Positions 9,329 to 19,067 of a stretch of DNA of 64,000 nucleotides are shown one piece after another. Every line of letters starts with the position of its first letter. The stretch's first letter is position 1. Under the pieces are notes generated by a model. That model was not told the origin of the DNA. It made no database searches and was given only the letters and a program-made list of their open reading frames with translations. This DNA is from an uncultured Gammaproteobacteria bacterium (lineage in GTDB: Bacteria > Pseudomonadota > Gammaproteobacteria > HyVt-429), in assembly GCA_947259975.1 (NCBI GenBank), contig CAMYOD010000013.1:48224-112223 (forward strand). Reading direction: 5' to 3'. The position numbers were made by a program, and so were the translations under genes.

Positions 9329-10334
9329 CGCATCTGCGTCAAGCGGCACCGAGCGTGCGGCGATCCTGTTGTTGGCCCTGGGTGAGCAGGATGCGGCCGA
9401 GGTGCTCAAGCATATGGGACCGAAAGAGGTGCAGCGGGTAAGCCTGACCATGGCCGAGTTGACAGACTTGAGCCGCGACCGGGTCGGCAACGTACTCTCC
9501 GAGTTCCGCAGTATCGTCGACAATCAAACCGCCCTTGGTGTGGGCGCCGACAAATATGTGCGCAGTGTACTGACCAAGGCATTGGGGGAGGACAAGGCCG
9601 GCAGCTTGATCGACCGCATCATGATCGGCTCCCAGGCATCGGGACTGGAAGATCTCAAGTGGATGGACCCGCGCGCAGTGGCTGAGGTGATTCGACTCGA
9701 GCATCCACAGATTATCGCCATCGTATTGAGTTATCTGGACTCGGATCAGGCGGCACAGGTGTTGGCGGTGTTCCCGGACAAAGTGCGGCTCGACATCATT
9801 ATGCGCATTTCCTCCCTCGATGGTGTGCAGCCCTCAGCACTGCACGAACTCAATACCATTCTTGAGAAGCAATTTTCCGGCAACTCCAGCAACAGCCTGA
9901 AATCATCCGGTATCGGCGGGGTCAAAACCGCCGCCAACATCATGAATGAACTCGATAGCGCCACCGAAGGCGCGCTCATGGACGGCTTCCGGGATAGTGA
10001 CTCGACGCTTGCGGAACAGGTCGAGGAGTTGATGTTCGTATTCGAAAATCTTCTCGAAATCGATGACCGTGGCGTACAGACGCTGTTACGCGACGTAACT
10101 TCCGACAAACTTGTCGTCGCCCTCAAAGGCGCCTCGGAGCTGCTGAAGGAAAAGGTTTTCAAGAACATGTCGAAGCGGGCGGCGGAGATGCTGCGCGACG
10201 AGCTCGAGGTCGCGGGGCCGGTCAAGGTCAGCGATGTGGAAACCGCGCAGAAGGAAATCGTTGCTCTCGCACGACGCAAAGCGGATGCCGGCGAGATCGC
10301 GCTCGGCGGTTCCGGAGGCGAGCAATATGTCTAA
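9315..10334 (+). CDS. fliG: Flagellar rotor switch protein FliG
   Basis: 339 residues, standard length. N-terminal FliF-binding domain (GTERAAILLLALGEQDAAEVLKHMGPKEVQ), middle domain with the EHPQIIAIVLSYLDSDQAAQVL pattern, and C-terminal torque domain with charged residues in LMFVFENLLEIDDRGVQTLLRDV. It forms the stator-facing rotor ring. The ATG lies inside the end of fliF, and 8 bp overlap fliH. Confidence 0.98.
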   Translation: MADSNASASSGTERAAILLLALGEQDAAEVLKHMGPKEVQRVSLTMAELTDLSRDRVGNVLSEFRSIVDNQTALGVGADKYVRSVLTKALGEDKAGSLIDRIMIGSQASGLEDLKWMDPRAVAEVIRLEHPQIIAIVLSYLDSDQAAQVLAVFPDKVRLDIIMRISSLDGVQPSALHELNTILEKQFSGNSSNSLKSSGIGGVKTAANIMNELDSATEGALMDGFRDSDSTLAEQVEELMFVFENLLEIDDRGVQTLLRDVTSDKLVVALKGASELLKEKVFKNMSKRAAEMLRDELEVAGPVKVSDVETAQKEIVALARRKADAGEIALGGSGGEQYV

Positions 10335-10938
10335 GCCGGCGGCCGACGGTGGGAACGCTTATGAGCGCTGGGAGTTGCCGGCGGTCACATCCCGCGCGGG
10401 TCGCGGCGCGGCACCCACGGTGGAACAGATCGAGGAAATCCAGCGCCAGGCCTACGCGGAGGGGTTTGAACGCGGCCACCAGGACAGCATCACGGCGGCC
10501 GGCCAGAAACTTCAGCAGTTTGAGAAACTCATGGCGGCCCTGCACGAACCCTTTGTCGACCTGGATCATCAGGTCGAACAGGAAATTGCCCTGCTGGCGA
10601 CGGCGATTGCCCGTCGTCTGGTACGCCGTGAATTGAAAACCGATCCAGGTCAGATTGTCGCGGTGGTGCGCGAAGCCATTTCAGTGTTGCCTGCTGCAGC
10701 GCGCAACGTGCGTGTGCAGCTGCATCCGGATGATGCCGCCCTGGTTCGGGAGCTGCTCTCGTTGGATGAGACCGAGGGCAGTTGGCGGGTTGTCGAAGAT
10801 CCGATTCTGGGCCGCGGTGACTGCAAGGTCATGACGGAGACCTCGAAAGTCGACGCGACCGTGGAGTCCCGGCTGAACGCTTTGTTTGCCGCCATGCTCG
10901 GGGGTAACCGGGAAGAGGATAGCGGCCGTGATACCTGA
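10327..10938 (+). CDS. fliH: Flagellar export apparatus protein FliH
   Basis: 203 residues from the ATG at 10327, overlapping the end of fliG. FliH is the stalk/regulator of the FliI ATPase. Features: an N-terminal W (YERWELP), a Gln/Glu-rich helical region with [14 protein letters not shown], and a C-terminal domain ([32 protein letters not shown]) shared with the V/F-ATPase E subunit. The frame extends upstream, but those residues are basic and unlike FliH. Confidence 0.93.
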   Translation: MSKPAADGGNAYERWELPAVTSRAGRGAAPTVEQIEEIQRQAYAEGFERGHQDSITAAGQKLQQFEKLMAALHEPFVDLDHQVEQEIALLATAIARRLVRRELKTDPGQIVAVVREAISVLPAAARNVRVQLHPDDAALVRELLSLDETEGSWRVVEDPILGRGDCKVMTETSKVDATVESRLNALFAAMLGGNREEDSGRDT

Positions 10939-12298
10939 AGCGGATCGCGGACCGCAGTGGTGTCGCAGGATTGCGCGGTTGCGCGCGGGCGCGGAGGCCG
11001 GGCCGACCCTGTTCGTGGAAGGTAAGCTGACGCGCATGGTGGGCCTTACCCTGGAGGCGATTGGTTGCGAGGCGGCGATTGGTGCACGCTGTGTGATCGC
11101 GGGCCCGGGCGGCACCAGCATCGAGGCGGAAGCCGTCGGATTCTCCGGTGAGAGCCTGTTTCTGATGCCCACCGGCGATATTCACGGGCTCGTTCCCAAT
11201 GCGCGCGTCATTCCCACCGGTCGTACCTGCGATGCCCCGGTGGGCGAGGATCTGCTGGGTCGCGTGCTGGACGGTGCCGGCAATCCGCTCGATGGTGCCG
11301 GACCGCTGCATCCGCGCGAGCGCGTGCCCTTGAGTGGCCAGGCGGTCAATCCGTTATTACGGCAGCCGATCAGCAAGCCGCTCGATGTCGGGGTGCGCGC
11401 CATCAATGCCCTGATGACGGTGGGGCGCGGTCAGCGTATGGGTCTGTTCGCCGGCAGCGGCGTCGGCAAGAGTGTGCTGCTCGGCATGATGACCCGATTT
11501 ACCGAGGCCGACGTGATTGTGGTTGGACTGATTGGCGAGCGGGGTCGGGAAGTGAAGGAATTCATCGAGAACATCCTCGGCGCACAGGGATTGGCCCGCG
11601 CAGTGGTGGTGGCGACACCCGCCGACAATCCGCCGCTGCTGCGCATGCACGGCGCCATGTTGGCCACCAGTGTCGCGGAGTATTTTCGCGACCAGGGTAA
11701 GCATGTTTTATTGCTGATGGATTCCCTGACGCGATTCGCGCAAGCGCAACGTGAAATTGCCCTGGCCATCGGCGAACCGCCGGCAACTCGCGGTTATCCA
11801 CCATCGGTGTTCGCGAAGTTACCGTTGCTGGTCGAGCGCGCCGGCAACGGTCCGTCCGGAGGTGGATCGATCACGGCGTTTTATACCGTGCTCATGGAAA
11901 CCGACGAAGAGAATGATCCGATCGCCGATGCGGCACGGGCAATACTCGATGGCCATGTCTATTTATCGCGCCAACTCGCCGAGGCGGGTCACTATCCGGC
12001 CATCGATGTCGAGGCGTCGATCAGCCGGACGATGACAGAGATCGTTGATACGGAGCACCTGCAGGCCGCGCGCCGCCTCAAGCAGATCTATTCGACGTAT
12101 GAACAAAATCGCGATCTTATTAATGTCGGCGCTTACACGAAGGGCGGTGATCCACGCATCGACGAGGCGATCGATTTCCGTCCGCGGGTAATGGATTTTC
12201 TGCATCAGGACATGAATCAGCCGATTGCCTATACAGACAGTGTGCAGCAATTACAGGGGGTCATGGCCGGACCACCCCAGGGTGCGGCGAATGCATAA
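10928..12298 (+). CDS. fliI: Flagellum-specific ATPase FliI
   Basis: 456 residues from GTG 10928, which overlaps the end of fliH by 11 bp. It is the export-apparatus ATPase, related to F1-beta. Walker A is GSGVGKS (in [14 protein letters not shown]) and Walker B is [17 protein letters not shown]. The [18 protein letters not shown] stretch and a C-terminal helical domain are typical. An in-frame start further upstream would lie deep within fliH and adds nothing conserved. Confidence 0.97.
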   Translation: MIPEADRGPQWCRRIARLRAGAEAGPTLFVEGKLTRMVGLTLEAIGCEAAIGARCVIAGPGGTSIEAEAVGFSGESLFLMPTGDIHGLVPNARVIPTGRTCDAPVGEDLLGRVLDGAGNPLDGAGPLHPRERVPLSGQAVNPLLRQPISKPLDVGVRAINALMTVGRGQRMGLFAGSGVGKSVLLGMMTRFTEADVIVVGLIGERGREVKEFIENILGAQGLARAVVVATPADNPPLLRMHGAMLATSVAEYFRDQGKHVLLLMDSLTRFAQAQREIALAIGEPPATRGYPPSVFAKLPLLVERAGNGPSGGGSITAFYTVLMETDEENDPIADAARAILDGHVYLSRQLAEAGHYPAIDVEASISRTMTEIVDTEHLQAARRLKQIYSTYEQNRDLINVGAYTKGGDPRIDEAIDFRPRVMDFLHQDMNQPIAYTDSVQQLQGVMAGPPQGAANA

Positions 12299-12373
12299 AG
12301 ATGCCCCGGGTTGTGCCGAACTATATATAAAGCCTTCAATACCAGGGGCGGCGGTATCTTTGGGGAATATTTC

Positions 12374-12817
12374 GTGACCAAATCGAAGCGCATCAAGCCG
12401 ATTGCAAAATTCGCCCATTCCAGGGAACAGGACGCGGCAATACTGCTTGCGAAACAACAGCAGATCAGGGATGACCAACAGCTCCAGCTGGAGGAGCTGG
12501 AAAAGCTTCGCCGCGAATACGCGCGTCGCTTTCACACCGCCGCAGCCGACGGTATCGACGCCGGACAGATGCAGGACTTCCGTGTATTCCTCGAGCGTCT
12601 GGAGCAGGCAATCGACGCCCAGCACAAGCTCGTCGCGGGCGCGCGCCATGACTATGAAACCCGGAAGCGGGAGTGGCTGTCCCGGCGCACCCGTGCCAAG
12701 GCCCTGGATACGGTGGTCGATCGTGCACACAGCCGCGAACAGCGTACGCTGCAGCGGCGTGCGCAGACGGATCTGGATGAACGCGCCCTGTGCGCGGCCT
12801 ACAAAAAATCCCATTGA
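12374..12817 (+). CDS. fliJ: Flagellar export chaperone/stalk protein FliJ
   Basis: 147 residues from GTG 12374, the usual FliJ length, with a GGGGA ribosome-binding site at 12362. It is almost entirely a charged antiparallel coiled coil (EEQ/RR-rich heptads), starting with the family pattern SKRIKPIAKFAHSREQDAA. FliJ couples the FliH/FliI ATPase to the FlhA gate. Extending to an upstream ATG at 12311 adds 21 atypical residues, so that start is disfavoured. Confidence 0.9.
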   Translation: MTKSKRIKPIAKFAHSREQDAAILLAKQQQIRDDQQLQLEELEKLRREYARRFHTAAADGIDAGQMQDFRVFLERLEQAIDAQHKLVAGARHDYETRKREWLSRRTRAKALDTVVDRAHSREQRTLQRRAQTDLDERALCAAYKKSH

Positions 12818-12845
12818 CGCCGCGTCCATGGCCCTGACCGGGGCA

Positions 12846-12861
12846 TGGCACGCAAGTTGCA
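12846..12861 (+). promoter_or_regulatory. Sigma-54 promoter for fliK
   Basis: TGGCACGCAAGTTGCA is a perfect match to TGGCACG-N4-TTGCA, with GG at 12847-12848 and GC at 12859-12860. The predicted start near 12872 lies about 34 bp before the fliK start codon. Confidence 0.92.
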
Positions 12862-12905
12862 ATCTCCCGTTTTGACGCCGTGAATTAGACCCAGCGAGGG
12901 AGATC

Positions 12906-13937
12906 TTGGCCGAATTGATACCGACCATTGCCGTGGACGTGATACACCCCGGGGGCGCGCCGCCGCCTGCAGGGCCGCCCGCAGCGGGGGCGCCGCCTGC
13001 CTTCGGCGGCCTGGTGGCGGCGTTTCTGGGGGCCAGCGACCCGGCCCTGGTGGCGCCGGAGGCGCCGCTATCGATGCTGGCGGACGGCAATGGCTTGCCG
13101 GCTGCCCTGGTCGCGACCCTGCCGGTCGCCCTACCGGCGATCGGCACATCATCTCTGTCCCTGCTGGCCGCGGGCCGCGGCACCCCGACGCCGCTGCCGG
13201 CGGCCGCGACGTCGGCGCAAACCGCGGGCGCCCTAAGGGGCACGGCCGTCGACCCGGAATTGAGCTTGTTGCTGCCCGCCCCTGGACTGACGCCGCTGCC
13301 GGCGGGCGTTGCCGGGACCGACCTCGCATCACTCCTGGGTCGTGCGTCCGGCCTGGAGGCGGCGTCGGCCGATCAAGCCATCCCGCTGCCTAACGTCCGC
13401 ATACCGGAAGCAACTTTGTTGCGCGGACCCGACACCATGCCGGTCGCCTGGGTGCCGGAGTCGCCGCTCGCCGCGACCGAGTCCATGTCGCCTCAGAGTC
13501 TTACCGGTACGCGCGTCATTAACGTGCCGGTTGCGCAACAGGGATGGGGCAATGCGGTGAGTGATCGCGTGTTATGGCTGATTAATGAAAATGTCTCGGC
13601 GGCGAAGTTGCAACTCAATCCACCGGAACTCGGCCCGATCGATGTGCGGATCGCCATTGAACGTGACGGTGCAAGCATTCACTTCACCAGCCAACACGCA
13701 CTCGTTCGCGAGGCGCTCGATGCCGCCTTGCCGCGTTTGCGCGATGCTCTCGGCGAGCAGGGTCTGACCCTGCTTAATGTCAACGTCTCCGAACAGTCGT
13801 TGGCGCAGCACGGCGGCGACGGTGAGGCTGGCCGGGGTGGTGAATCGGGCGAAGACGGGTCTGCGGAGGCGGAGAATTCAGTGCATGCCGCGCCAATGGC
13901 GCATGTAAACGTGGGAATGGTGGATCTGTTCGCCTGA
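12906..13937 (+). CDS. fliK: Flagellar hook-length control protein FliK
   Basis: 343 residues from TTG 12906, preceded by GAGGGAGA. FliK is the exported ruler that measures hook length and switches export specificity through FlhB. The first 200 residues are Ala/Pro/Leu-rich low complexity. The C-terminal domain is conserved: AAKLQLNPPELGPIDVRIAI, then ALVREALDAALPRLRDALGEQGLTLLNVNV. The tail is Gly/Glu rich. It has its own sigma-54 promoter and is separated from fliL by the DUF3135 gene. Confidence 0.93.
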   Translation: MAELIPTIAVDVIHPGGAPPPAGPPAAGAPPAFGGLVAAFLGASDPALVAPEAPLSMLADGNGLPAALVATLPVALPAIGTSSLSLLAAGRGTPTPLPAAATSAQTAGALRGTAVDPELSLLLPAPGLTPLPAGVAGTDLASLLGRASGLEAASADQAIPLPNVRIPEATLLRGPDTMPVAWVPESPLAATESMSPQSLTGTRVINVPVAQQGWGNAVSDRVLWLINENVSAAKLQLNPPELGPIDVRIAIERDGASIHFTSQHALVREALDAALPRLRDALGEQGLTLLNVNVSEQSLAQHGGDGEAGRGGESGEDGSAEAENSVHAAPMAHVNVGMVDLFA

Positions 13938-13984
13938 ATCAGGCCGCGGAAGCGGCGTGGGTGCTTGCACGGGCCCAACGGGCC

Positions 13985-14012
13985 TTGAAGCAAAGTGGCT
14001 GGGCGGTATAAA
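13985..14012 (+). promoter_or_regulatory. Candidate sigma-70 promoter for the DUF3135 gene
   Basis: TTGAAG (13985-13990), a 16-bp spacer and TATAAA (14007-14012), in an unusually AT-rich patch running to about 14037. The predicted start is about 35 bp before the ATG at 14053. It is unlike the sigma-54 elements on both sides. Confidence 0.55.
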
Positions 14013-14052
14013 GTACGGATATAACTATATATATCCGGGAGTACCGTGCCAG

Positions 14053-14391
14053 ATGAATGCGGTCTACGCCTTTGATTTCGATCAGTGGGCCGATCTAGCG
14101 CGCAGCAACGTAGACGAGTTTGAGCGTCGGCGCGTTCGGGTCATAGAACAGTTTATCGACAGTTGCCCCAGTTCACGGCGACGACGCCTGCGCGGCCTGC
14201 AATTCCAGGTCGATGCCGAACGGCGTCGTGCCCGCACCCCGCTGCAGGCCTGTCTGCGGTTATCCAGTCTCATGTGGGACGCGGCACTGGCTGACGATGG
14301 TCTGCGCGGCGTGCTGGCCGCACCGACCCGTCGCCCGGCGCGGCAAACATCCCCACCGGCGCGCGTGATCCCCTTCCGGCGCCGCGACTAG
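14053..14391 (+). CDS. DUF3135 family protein
   Basis: 112 residues. The pattern FDFDQWADLARSNVDEFERRR, then RRLRGLQFQVDAERRRARTPLQAC and SSLMWD, matches the DUF3135 family of proteobacteria, whose function is unknown. It is strongly basic (Arg-rich), soluble, with no signal peptide. It stands between fliK and fliL with its own sigma-70-like promoter, while fliL downstream has a separate sigma-54 promoter, so it need not be a flagellar gene. A longer start at 13957 would overlap the promoter and is rejected. Confidence 0.75.
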   Translation: MNAVYAFDFDQWADLARSNVDEFERRRVRVIEQFIDSCPSSRRRRLRGLQFQVDAERRRARTPLQACLRLSSLMWDAALADDGLRGVLAAPTRRPARQTSPPARVIPFRRRD

Positions 14392-14435
14392 CCATCGCCG
14401 GCCATTGCGCCGGTATGTGTCGCCAAGGTTCCGGC

Positions 14436-14456
14436 ACGGTCCGGTAGCGGGACCGT
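14436..14456 (+). terminator. Hairpin downstream of the DUF3135 gene
   Basis: ACGGTCC, a 7-nt loop, then GGACCGT: a perfect 7-bp stem 45 bp after the stop codon. No clear T-run follows, so it is a weak terminator or an insulator before the fliL promoter. Confidence 0.3.
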
Positions 14457-14529
14457 CAATTCTCTGTCGAATTTCCGGCCGATCCTCTGTAACTCACCGT
14501 AGCTAAGCCTGTTTCCTGTGCCCGGCCAC

Positions 14530-14545
14530 TGGCACAGGTCTTGCA
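14530..14545 (+). promoter_or_regulatory. Sigma-54 promoter for fliLMNOPQR-flhB
   Basis: TGGCACAGGTCTTGCA has GG at 14531-14532 and GC at 14543-14544, a near-perfect TGGCAC-N5-TTGCA match. The predicted start near 14556 lies about 26 bp before fliL. Confidence 0.92.
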
Positions 14546-14581
14546 AAACCCTCTACCAGGAATCGTTATGAGGGTATTTTG

Positions 14582-15172
14582 ATGGCGGCTGCAGAAGAAT
14601 CCGTTCGCGAAGATGTCGATCTCGGTCCCGGGGAAGAACCTGGCGACGAGCAGGCACCGGCAACAGCGAAATCCGGCAAAAAGAAACTTCTGATTATCGG
14701 TCTGGGCGCCTTGCTGTTGCTGGGCCTCGCCGGTGGTGCGGCGTTTTTCCTGCTGGGCGGTTCGGACGAAGACGCGGTAGTGGCCGAGGAGGTGACCGGT
14801 GACAAGGCCGCGCGTGCCAAAAAGCCCGCCAAGAAGAACGCGCTACCGTCAGCACCCGCGGTCTACTTCGAACTCAGCCCGGCGTTTACCGTCAACTACG
14901 AGAACGCCGGTCGGATCAATTACCTGCAGGTCACGATGCAGGTGATGGCGCGCGACGACGCCATCATCGAAGAAGTCCGTCAACACCATCCGATGATCCG
15001 TAACAATCTCCTGCTCATGCTCAGTGAGTTGACCTTTAGCGACATTCGCGGACGCGCCGCGCAGGAAGATCTGCGCAAGAAATGTCTCAAGGTGGTGAAC
15101 GACAGTCTTGCGCGCGAGACCGGCGGCAAGAAGGTCGAAAGTGTCTATTTCACCAGCTTTGTAATGGAGTAG
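14582..15172 (+). CDS. fliL: Flagellar basal body-associated protein FliL
   Basis: 196 residues: an acidic N-terminal cytoplasmic part, one membrane helix (LLIIGLGALLLLGLAGGAAFFLL, about 36-58), an Ala/Lys linker and a periplasmic stomatin-like domain (YFELSPAFTVNYENAGRINYLQVTMQVMARD; HHPMIRNNLLLMLS). FliL surrounds the stator and raises torque. ATG 14582 is chosen over the adjacent TTG 14579. Confidence 0.95.
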   Translation: MAAAEESVREDVDLGPGEEPGDEQAPATAKSGKKKLLIIGLGALLLLGLAGGAAFFLLGGSDEDAVVAEEVTGDKAARAKKPAKKNALPSAPAVYFELSPAFTVNYENAGRINYLQVTMQVMARDDAIIEEVRQHHPMIRNNLLLMLSELTFSDIRGRAAQEDLRKKCLKVVNDSLARETGGKKVESVYFTSFVME

Positions 15173-15176
15173 CCGG

Positions 15177-16154
15177 GTGTCGGTAAACGATCTGTTATCC
15201 CAGGACGAGGTCGATGCCCTTCTGCACGGGGTCGATAGTGGTGATGTCGAGACCGAGCAGGACGCGCCGCCGGCCGGGGGTGTCTCGTCCTTTGACTTCG
15301 CTCATCAGGATCGCATCGTACGCGGTCGCATGCCGACGCTCGAGATTATTAACGAGCGTTTTGCCAGGCACTTTCGCGTCAGTCTCTTCAATCAATTACG
15401 CCGCTCGGCGGACATTTCCGCCGACGGCATCGAGATGGTCAAGTTCTCGGAGTACATTCATCGTTTGCTGGTGCCGACGAGCCTGAATCTCGTGCGCGCC
15501 AAGCCGCTGCGTGGTACCTGCCTGTTTGTGTTCGATCCCAATCTCGTATTCACAGTGGTGGACTGCTTCTTTGGCGGTGACGGGCGCTACCACGCGAAGA
15601 TCGAAGGCCGCGACTTTACGACGATGGAGAACCGTGTTGTGCATATTCTGCTCGAGCACGTGTTTCGGGATCTCAAGGAGGCCTGGTCCGGCGTGATGAA
15701 AGTGGATTTCGAGTATCTGAATACCGAAGTCAATCCGCAATTCGCCAATATCGTCAGCCCCAGCGAGGTGGTGGTCGTGTCCAGTTTTCATATCGAGCTC
15801 GAACAGGGCGGTGGTGACTTCCATGTCACCATGCCCTACTCGATGGTCGAACCGATGCGCGAGATGCTGGACGCCGGACTGCAGAGCGATCGCGGTGAAG
15901 TGGATGAGCGCTGGACACGTGCGTTGCAGGAAGAAATCAAGCTGGCTGACGTCGAAATCTGTTCTTCGCTACCCGACACCCGGATCAGCATGCGCACGCT
16001 GGTCGACTTGCAGCCCGGTGACGTCATTCCCATCGCGGAGCCGGAACACGTCACCGTCAGAGTAGGGGACATCCCGCTGTTTCGCGGCACGCTCGGCAAG
16101 CACCGCGGGCATGTCTCGGTAAAGATGCAGGCACCGATAAAACGTGACATTTAG
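15177..16154 (+). CDS. fliM: Flagellar motor switch protein FliM
   Basis: 325 residues from GTG 15177, 4 bp after fliL. The N-terminal peptide LLSQDEVDALLHG is the CheY-P docking motif. The CheC-like middle domain and C-terminal SpoA domain (LVDLQPGDVIPIAEPEHVTVRVGDIPLFRGTLG) follow. It forms the C ring and sets rotation direction. Confidence 0.98.
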   Translation: MSVNDLLSQDEVDALLHGVDSGDVETEQDAPPAGGVSSFDFAHQDRIVRGRMPTLEIINERFARHFRVSLFNQLRRSADISADGIEMVKFSEYIHRLLVPTSLNLVRAKPLRGTCLFVFDPNLVFTVVDCFFGGDGRYHAKIEGRDFTTMENRVVHILLEHVFRDLKEAWSGVMKVDFEYLNTEVNPQFANIVSPSEVVVVSSFHIELEQGGGDFHVTMPYSMVEPMREMLDAGLQSDRGEVDERWTRALQEEIKLADVEICSSLPDTRISMRTLVDLQPGDVIPIAEPEHVTVRVGDIPLFRGTLGKHRGHVSVKMQAPIKRDI

Positions 16155-16195
16155 ACTGTGCCCGGTGTTCCTCACAGACGTTTTGGAGAGTTTTG

Positions 16196-16630
16196 ATGAC
16201 TGAATCAACTGATGCGACAACTGAAGGCGCGGCGGAAGACTGGGGCGATGCCCTGGCCGAGCAGGCCGCGGTCGAGGAGTCCACGAGCGGCGGTAATGGG
16301 CAGGACGTGCAGGCGGCCGAACTCGAAAATCTGCAGGCGGATGGTACGAACGGCGCGGGCGGCGAGGAATCCCCGAGTCTGGACCTTATTCTCGATATAC
16401 CGGTCACCCTTTCGATGGAAATCGGTCGCACCAACATCAACATTCGCAATCTCTTGCAGCTGAATCAGGGCTCGGTGGTCGAGCTCGATCGGCTCGCCGG
16501 TGAACCCATGGATGTTTTGGTCAACGGCACGCTTATCGCTCATGGTGAGGTCGTCGTCGTCAATGAGAAATTCGGCATTCGCCTGACCGACGTGATCAGT
16601 CCGGCCGAGCGACTGAAGAAGCTGAAGTAG
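16196..16630 (+). CDS. fliN: Flagellar motor switch protein FliN
   Basis: 144 residues. An acidic, variable N-terminal 60 residues ([13 protein letters not shown]) precedes the SpoA domain ([58 protein letters not shown]). It forms the base of the C ring with FliM and docks FliH. ATG 16196 has TTGGAGAG upstream. Confidence 0.97.
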   Translation: MTESTDATTEGAAEDWGDALAEQAAVEESTSGGNGQDVQAAELENLQADGTNGAGGEESPSLDLILDIPVTLSMEIGRTNINIRNLLQLNQGSVVELDRLAGEPMDVLVNGTLIAHGEVVVVNEKFGIRLTDVISPAERLKKLK

Positions 16631-16637
16631 ACCGATT

Positions 16638-17153
16638 ATGTCCCGCGGTTCCAGCAAGAGGAATTCAGCAAGATCGGTGCGGAACTCGCGCCTCGCCTGC
16701 CTGTATGGCGGCATCCTGTCGGTTTTTTCCCTGGCAGCGTCGGCAGCGACCGACGCGCCTGCCGGTGTCGGCGGCAAAGGACCCCTGGCCGTCACCAGTC
16801 TCGGTCAATTCACGGTCGGCCTGGTCGTGGTGCTGGTGTTTATCGGCGTGCTTGTCTGGTTGCTGCGTCGATTCGGTCGCTTCGATACCGCGGCCCAGGG
16901 CAATCTGCAGATACTCGGCGGACTGTCTGTCGGCACCCGTGAGCGGGTGTTGCTGGTCAAGGTGGCGGATACGGAATTATTGCTTGGGGTTGCGCCCGGC
17001 CGTGTGCAAACACTGCACGTGCTGGAGCACCCCTCCCAGATATCGGTGGCGGGATCCACGGGCGCGGGGTTCGCAGACAAGTTGCAGTCCGTGGTCAAGC
17101 GCTTGCATCGGCCGGGCGCACCGCATGCGACCGACCCGCGCGGATCGGCCTGA
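16638..17153 (+). CDS. fliO: Flagellar biosynthesis protein FliO
   Basis: 171 residues. A basic N-terminus with a hydrophobic stretch resembling a signal or first helix ([19 protein letters not shown]) is followed by the membrane helix [22 protein letters not shown] (about 55-77). The FliO domain ([37 protein letters not shown]) completes it. FliO helps FliP assemble into the export gate. It begins 8 bp after fliN and ends 4 bp before fliP. Confidence 0.93.
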   Translation: MSRGSSKRNSARSVRNSRLACLYGGILSVFSLAASAATDAPAGVGGKGPLAVTSLGQFTVGLVVVLVFIGVLVWLLRRFGRFDTAAQGNLQILGGLSVGTRERVLLVKVADTELLLGVAPGRVQTLHVLEHPSQISVAGSTGAGFADKLQSVVKRLHRPGAPHATDPRGSA

Positions 17154-17157
17154 CGCC

Positions 17158-17913
17158 ATGCGCACAACGATCCAGATAATCCTCGCTGCGGCCACGTTGA
17201 TCGGTCTGTTCGCGGGGGCCGGTGATGTGTTCGCGCAGGGCCTGCCGGCGCTTACGGTGACTACCGACGCGCAGGGCGGCGAGACCTACAGCCTGAGCAT
17301 ACAGGTCTTGCTGATCATGACTGCGCTGACGTTGTTGCCGGCGGGTTTGATGATGATGACATCCTTCGCCCGGGTGATCATCGTGTTGGCGATTCTGCGC
17401 CAGGCGCTGGGGATGACCACCACGCCGTCGAATCAGATACTGGTCGGCATGGCGCTGTTTCTGACCATCTTCATCATGGCGCCGGTATTTAATCAGGTCT
17501 ACAGCGACGCGGTCACACCCTATCTGGGTGAGAGTATCCAGGCCGGCGAGGCGCTGGATCGGGCCAGCAAGCCGGTCATGGCCTTTATGCTGAATCAGAC
17601 CCGCGAAACGGATCTCGACCTGTTCGCCAAAATCTCCAACCACGGCGAGCTTGAGTCACCGGAATCGGTCCCATTCTCGCTCTTGTTGCCGGCGTTTGTG
17701 ACCAGTGAACTGAAGACCGCCTTTCAGATCGGTTTTCTTCTTTTCATTCCGTTTCTGATCATCGACCTGGTGGTGGCCAGTGTGCTGATGGCCATGGGCA
17801 TGATGATGCTGTCGCCCATGCTCATCTCCTTGCCATTCAAGCTGATGCTGTTTGTCCTGGTCGACGGCTGGGCGCTCATCATCGGCACCCTGGCGTCGAG
17901 CTTCTATGTTTAG
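17158..17913 (+). CDS. fliP: Flagellar export gate protein FliP
   Basis: 251 residues. A cleavable signal peptide ([20 protein letters not shown]) precedes four membrane helices. Family motifs: [46 protein letters not shown] and [31 protein letters not shown]. FliP forms the export channel with FliQ and FliR. The frame runs open far upstream, but the ATG at 17158 gives the signal peptide and normal length. Confidence 0.97.
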   Translation: MRTTIQIILAAATLIGLFAGAGDVFAQGLPALTVTTDAQGGETYSLSIQVLLIMTALTLLPAGLMMMTSFARVIIVLAILRQALGMTTTPSNQILVGMALFLTIFIMAPVFNQVYSDAVTPYLGESIQAGEALDRASKPVMAFMLNQTRETDLDLFAKISNHGELESPESVPFSLLLPAFVTSELKTAFQIGFLLFIPFLIIDLVVASVLMAMGMMMLSPMLISLPFKLMLFVLVDGWALIIGTLASSFYV

Positions 17914-17967
17914 ACGCCGACCTCGCAAGCATGACAGGAACTGATCGATGCATCGGGGATCCACAGA

Positions 17968-18237
17968 ATGACACCGGACAGCGTTATTCCGATATTCCAG
18001 CAGGCCCTGGAGCTGTTGGTCTTGCTCCTGTCGGTAGTCCTGCTGCCCGCGCTGGCGGTGGGCCTGCTGGTCAGCATGTTTCAGGCGGCGACCCAGATCA
18101 ACGAGATGACCCTCAGTTTTATACCCAAACTCCTGATCACGATCTTCGTGCTCATGTTTGCCGGACATTGGATGCTGGGAATCGTTACCGACTACACGCG
18201 CCGGCTGATCGAACAAATTCCCATGTTGGTGGGCTGA
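17968..18237 (+). CDS. fliQ: Flagellar export gate protein FliQ
   Basis: 89 residues, two membrane hairpin helices. Conserved pattern: AVGLLVSMFQAATQINEMTLSFIPKLL. Length and order (fliP-fliQ-fliR) are diagnostic. It contributes four copies to the export gate. Confidence 0.97.
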   Translation: MTPDSVIPIFQQALELLVLLLSVVLLPALAVGLLVSMFQAATQINEMTLSFIPKLLITIFVLMFAGHWMLGIVTDYTRRLIEQIPMLVG

Positions 18238-18286
18238 ACGGTCCAACCGGGCACCTCGGCACAGGGCAGACCGGCGAGTATGCAAG

Positions 18287-19066
18287 ATGCATTTCAGCGA
18301 CGTCGAATTGATCAGTTTACTGGAGTCCTATTTATGGCCCTTTTTTCGGATTGCCGCGCTGGTCGGGATTGCCCCCATCCTCGGCGCACGTATGGTGCCC
18401 CTGCGGGTGCGGTTGGGTCTGGCGTTGGTACTGACCGTGGTCATCGTGCCGACCCTGCCGGCGACGCCACTGATCGATCCATTGAGCGCCACCGGCCTTC
18501 TGGTCACCGTAAACCAATTGATTATCGGGGTGGCCATGGGGTTTGCGCTGCTGTTGGTGTTCAGTGCATTCGTCGTCGGCGGCCAGGTATTCGCGATGCA
18601 AATGGGTCTCGGATTCGCCGCCATGGTAGATCCGCAACGCGGTGTTCAGGTGCCCATGATCAGTCAATTCTACGTGCTCGTCGCCACCCTGGTGTTCCTG
18701 GCGCTTAACGGACATCTGGTGCTGATCGAGACCCTGGCGGAAAGTTTTCGCATCCTGCCCATATCGGAGCAGGGGCTGCCGATCAACGGCTTGCGGACCC
18801 TGGTCGCCTGGGGCGGTCAGATGTTCGCTGCCGCCGTGGTGATCGCCTTGCCCGCGATCGCGACACTGATGATCGTGAATCTTGCCTTCGGCGTCATGAT
18901 GCGGGCGGCACCGCAGCTCAATATTTTTGCCGTCGGTTTCCCGATCAGCATGACGGTCGGCTTTATCGTCATGCTGACTATGTTGCCGGCGGTGACACCA
19001 CAACTCACCGGCCTGGTCGAAGACATCTTTCTGACCGTGCGGCGCATGCTTCTGGGAGGGGTCTGA
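18287..19066 (+). CDS. fliR: Flagellar export gate protein FliR
   Basis: 259 residues, about six hydrophobic helices. Motifs: FRIAALVGIAPILGARMVPLRVRLGLAL, MQMGLGFAAMVDPQRGVQVPMISQFY and LAFGVMMRAAPQLNIFAVGFPISM. It closes the FliPQR channel. It ends 1 bp before flhB. Confidence 0.97.
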   Translation: MHFSDVELISLLESYLWPFFRIAALVGIAPILGARMVPLRVRLGLALVLTVVIVPTLPATPLIDPLSATGLLVTVNQLIIGVAMGFALLLVFSAFVVGGQVFAMQMGLGFAAMVDPQRGVQVPMISQFYVLVATLVFLALNGHLVLIETLAESFRILPISEQGLPINGLRTLVAWGGQMFAAAVVIALPAIATLMIVNLAFGVMMRAAPQLNIFAVGFPISMTVGFIVMLTMLPAVTPQLTGLVEDIFLTVRRMLLGGV

Positions 19067-19067
19067 G

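Noticed and set aside
8309-9523. A 404-codon open frame on the - strand across the fliF-fliG junction
   Set aside because: It lies opposite two well-conserved genes, has His/Arg/Gln-rich shadow composition and no recognisable domain; a product of high GC third positions.
12251-13243. A 330-codon - strand open frame opposite fliJ and fliK
   Set aside because: It is low-complexity Ala/Gly/Arg sequence created by the GC-rich N-terminal part of fliK; fliJ and fliK have promoter, ribosome-binding sites and family motifs.
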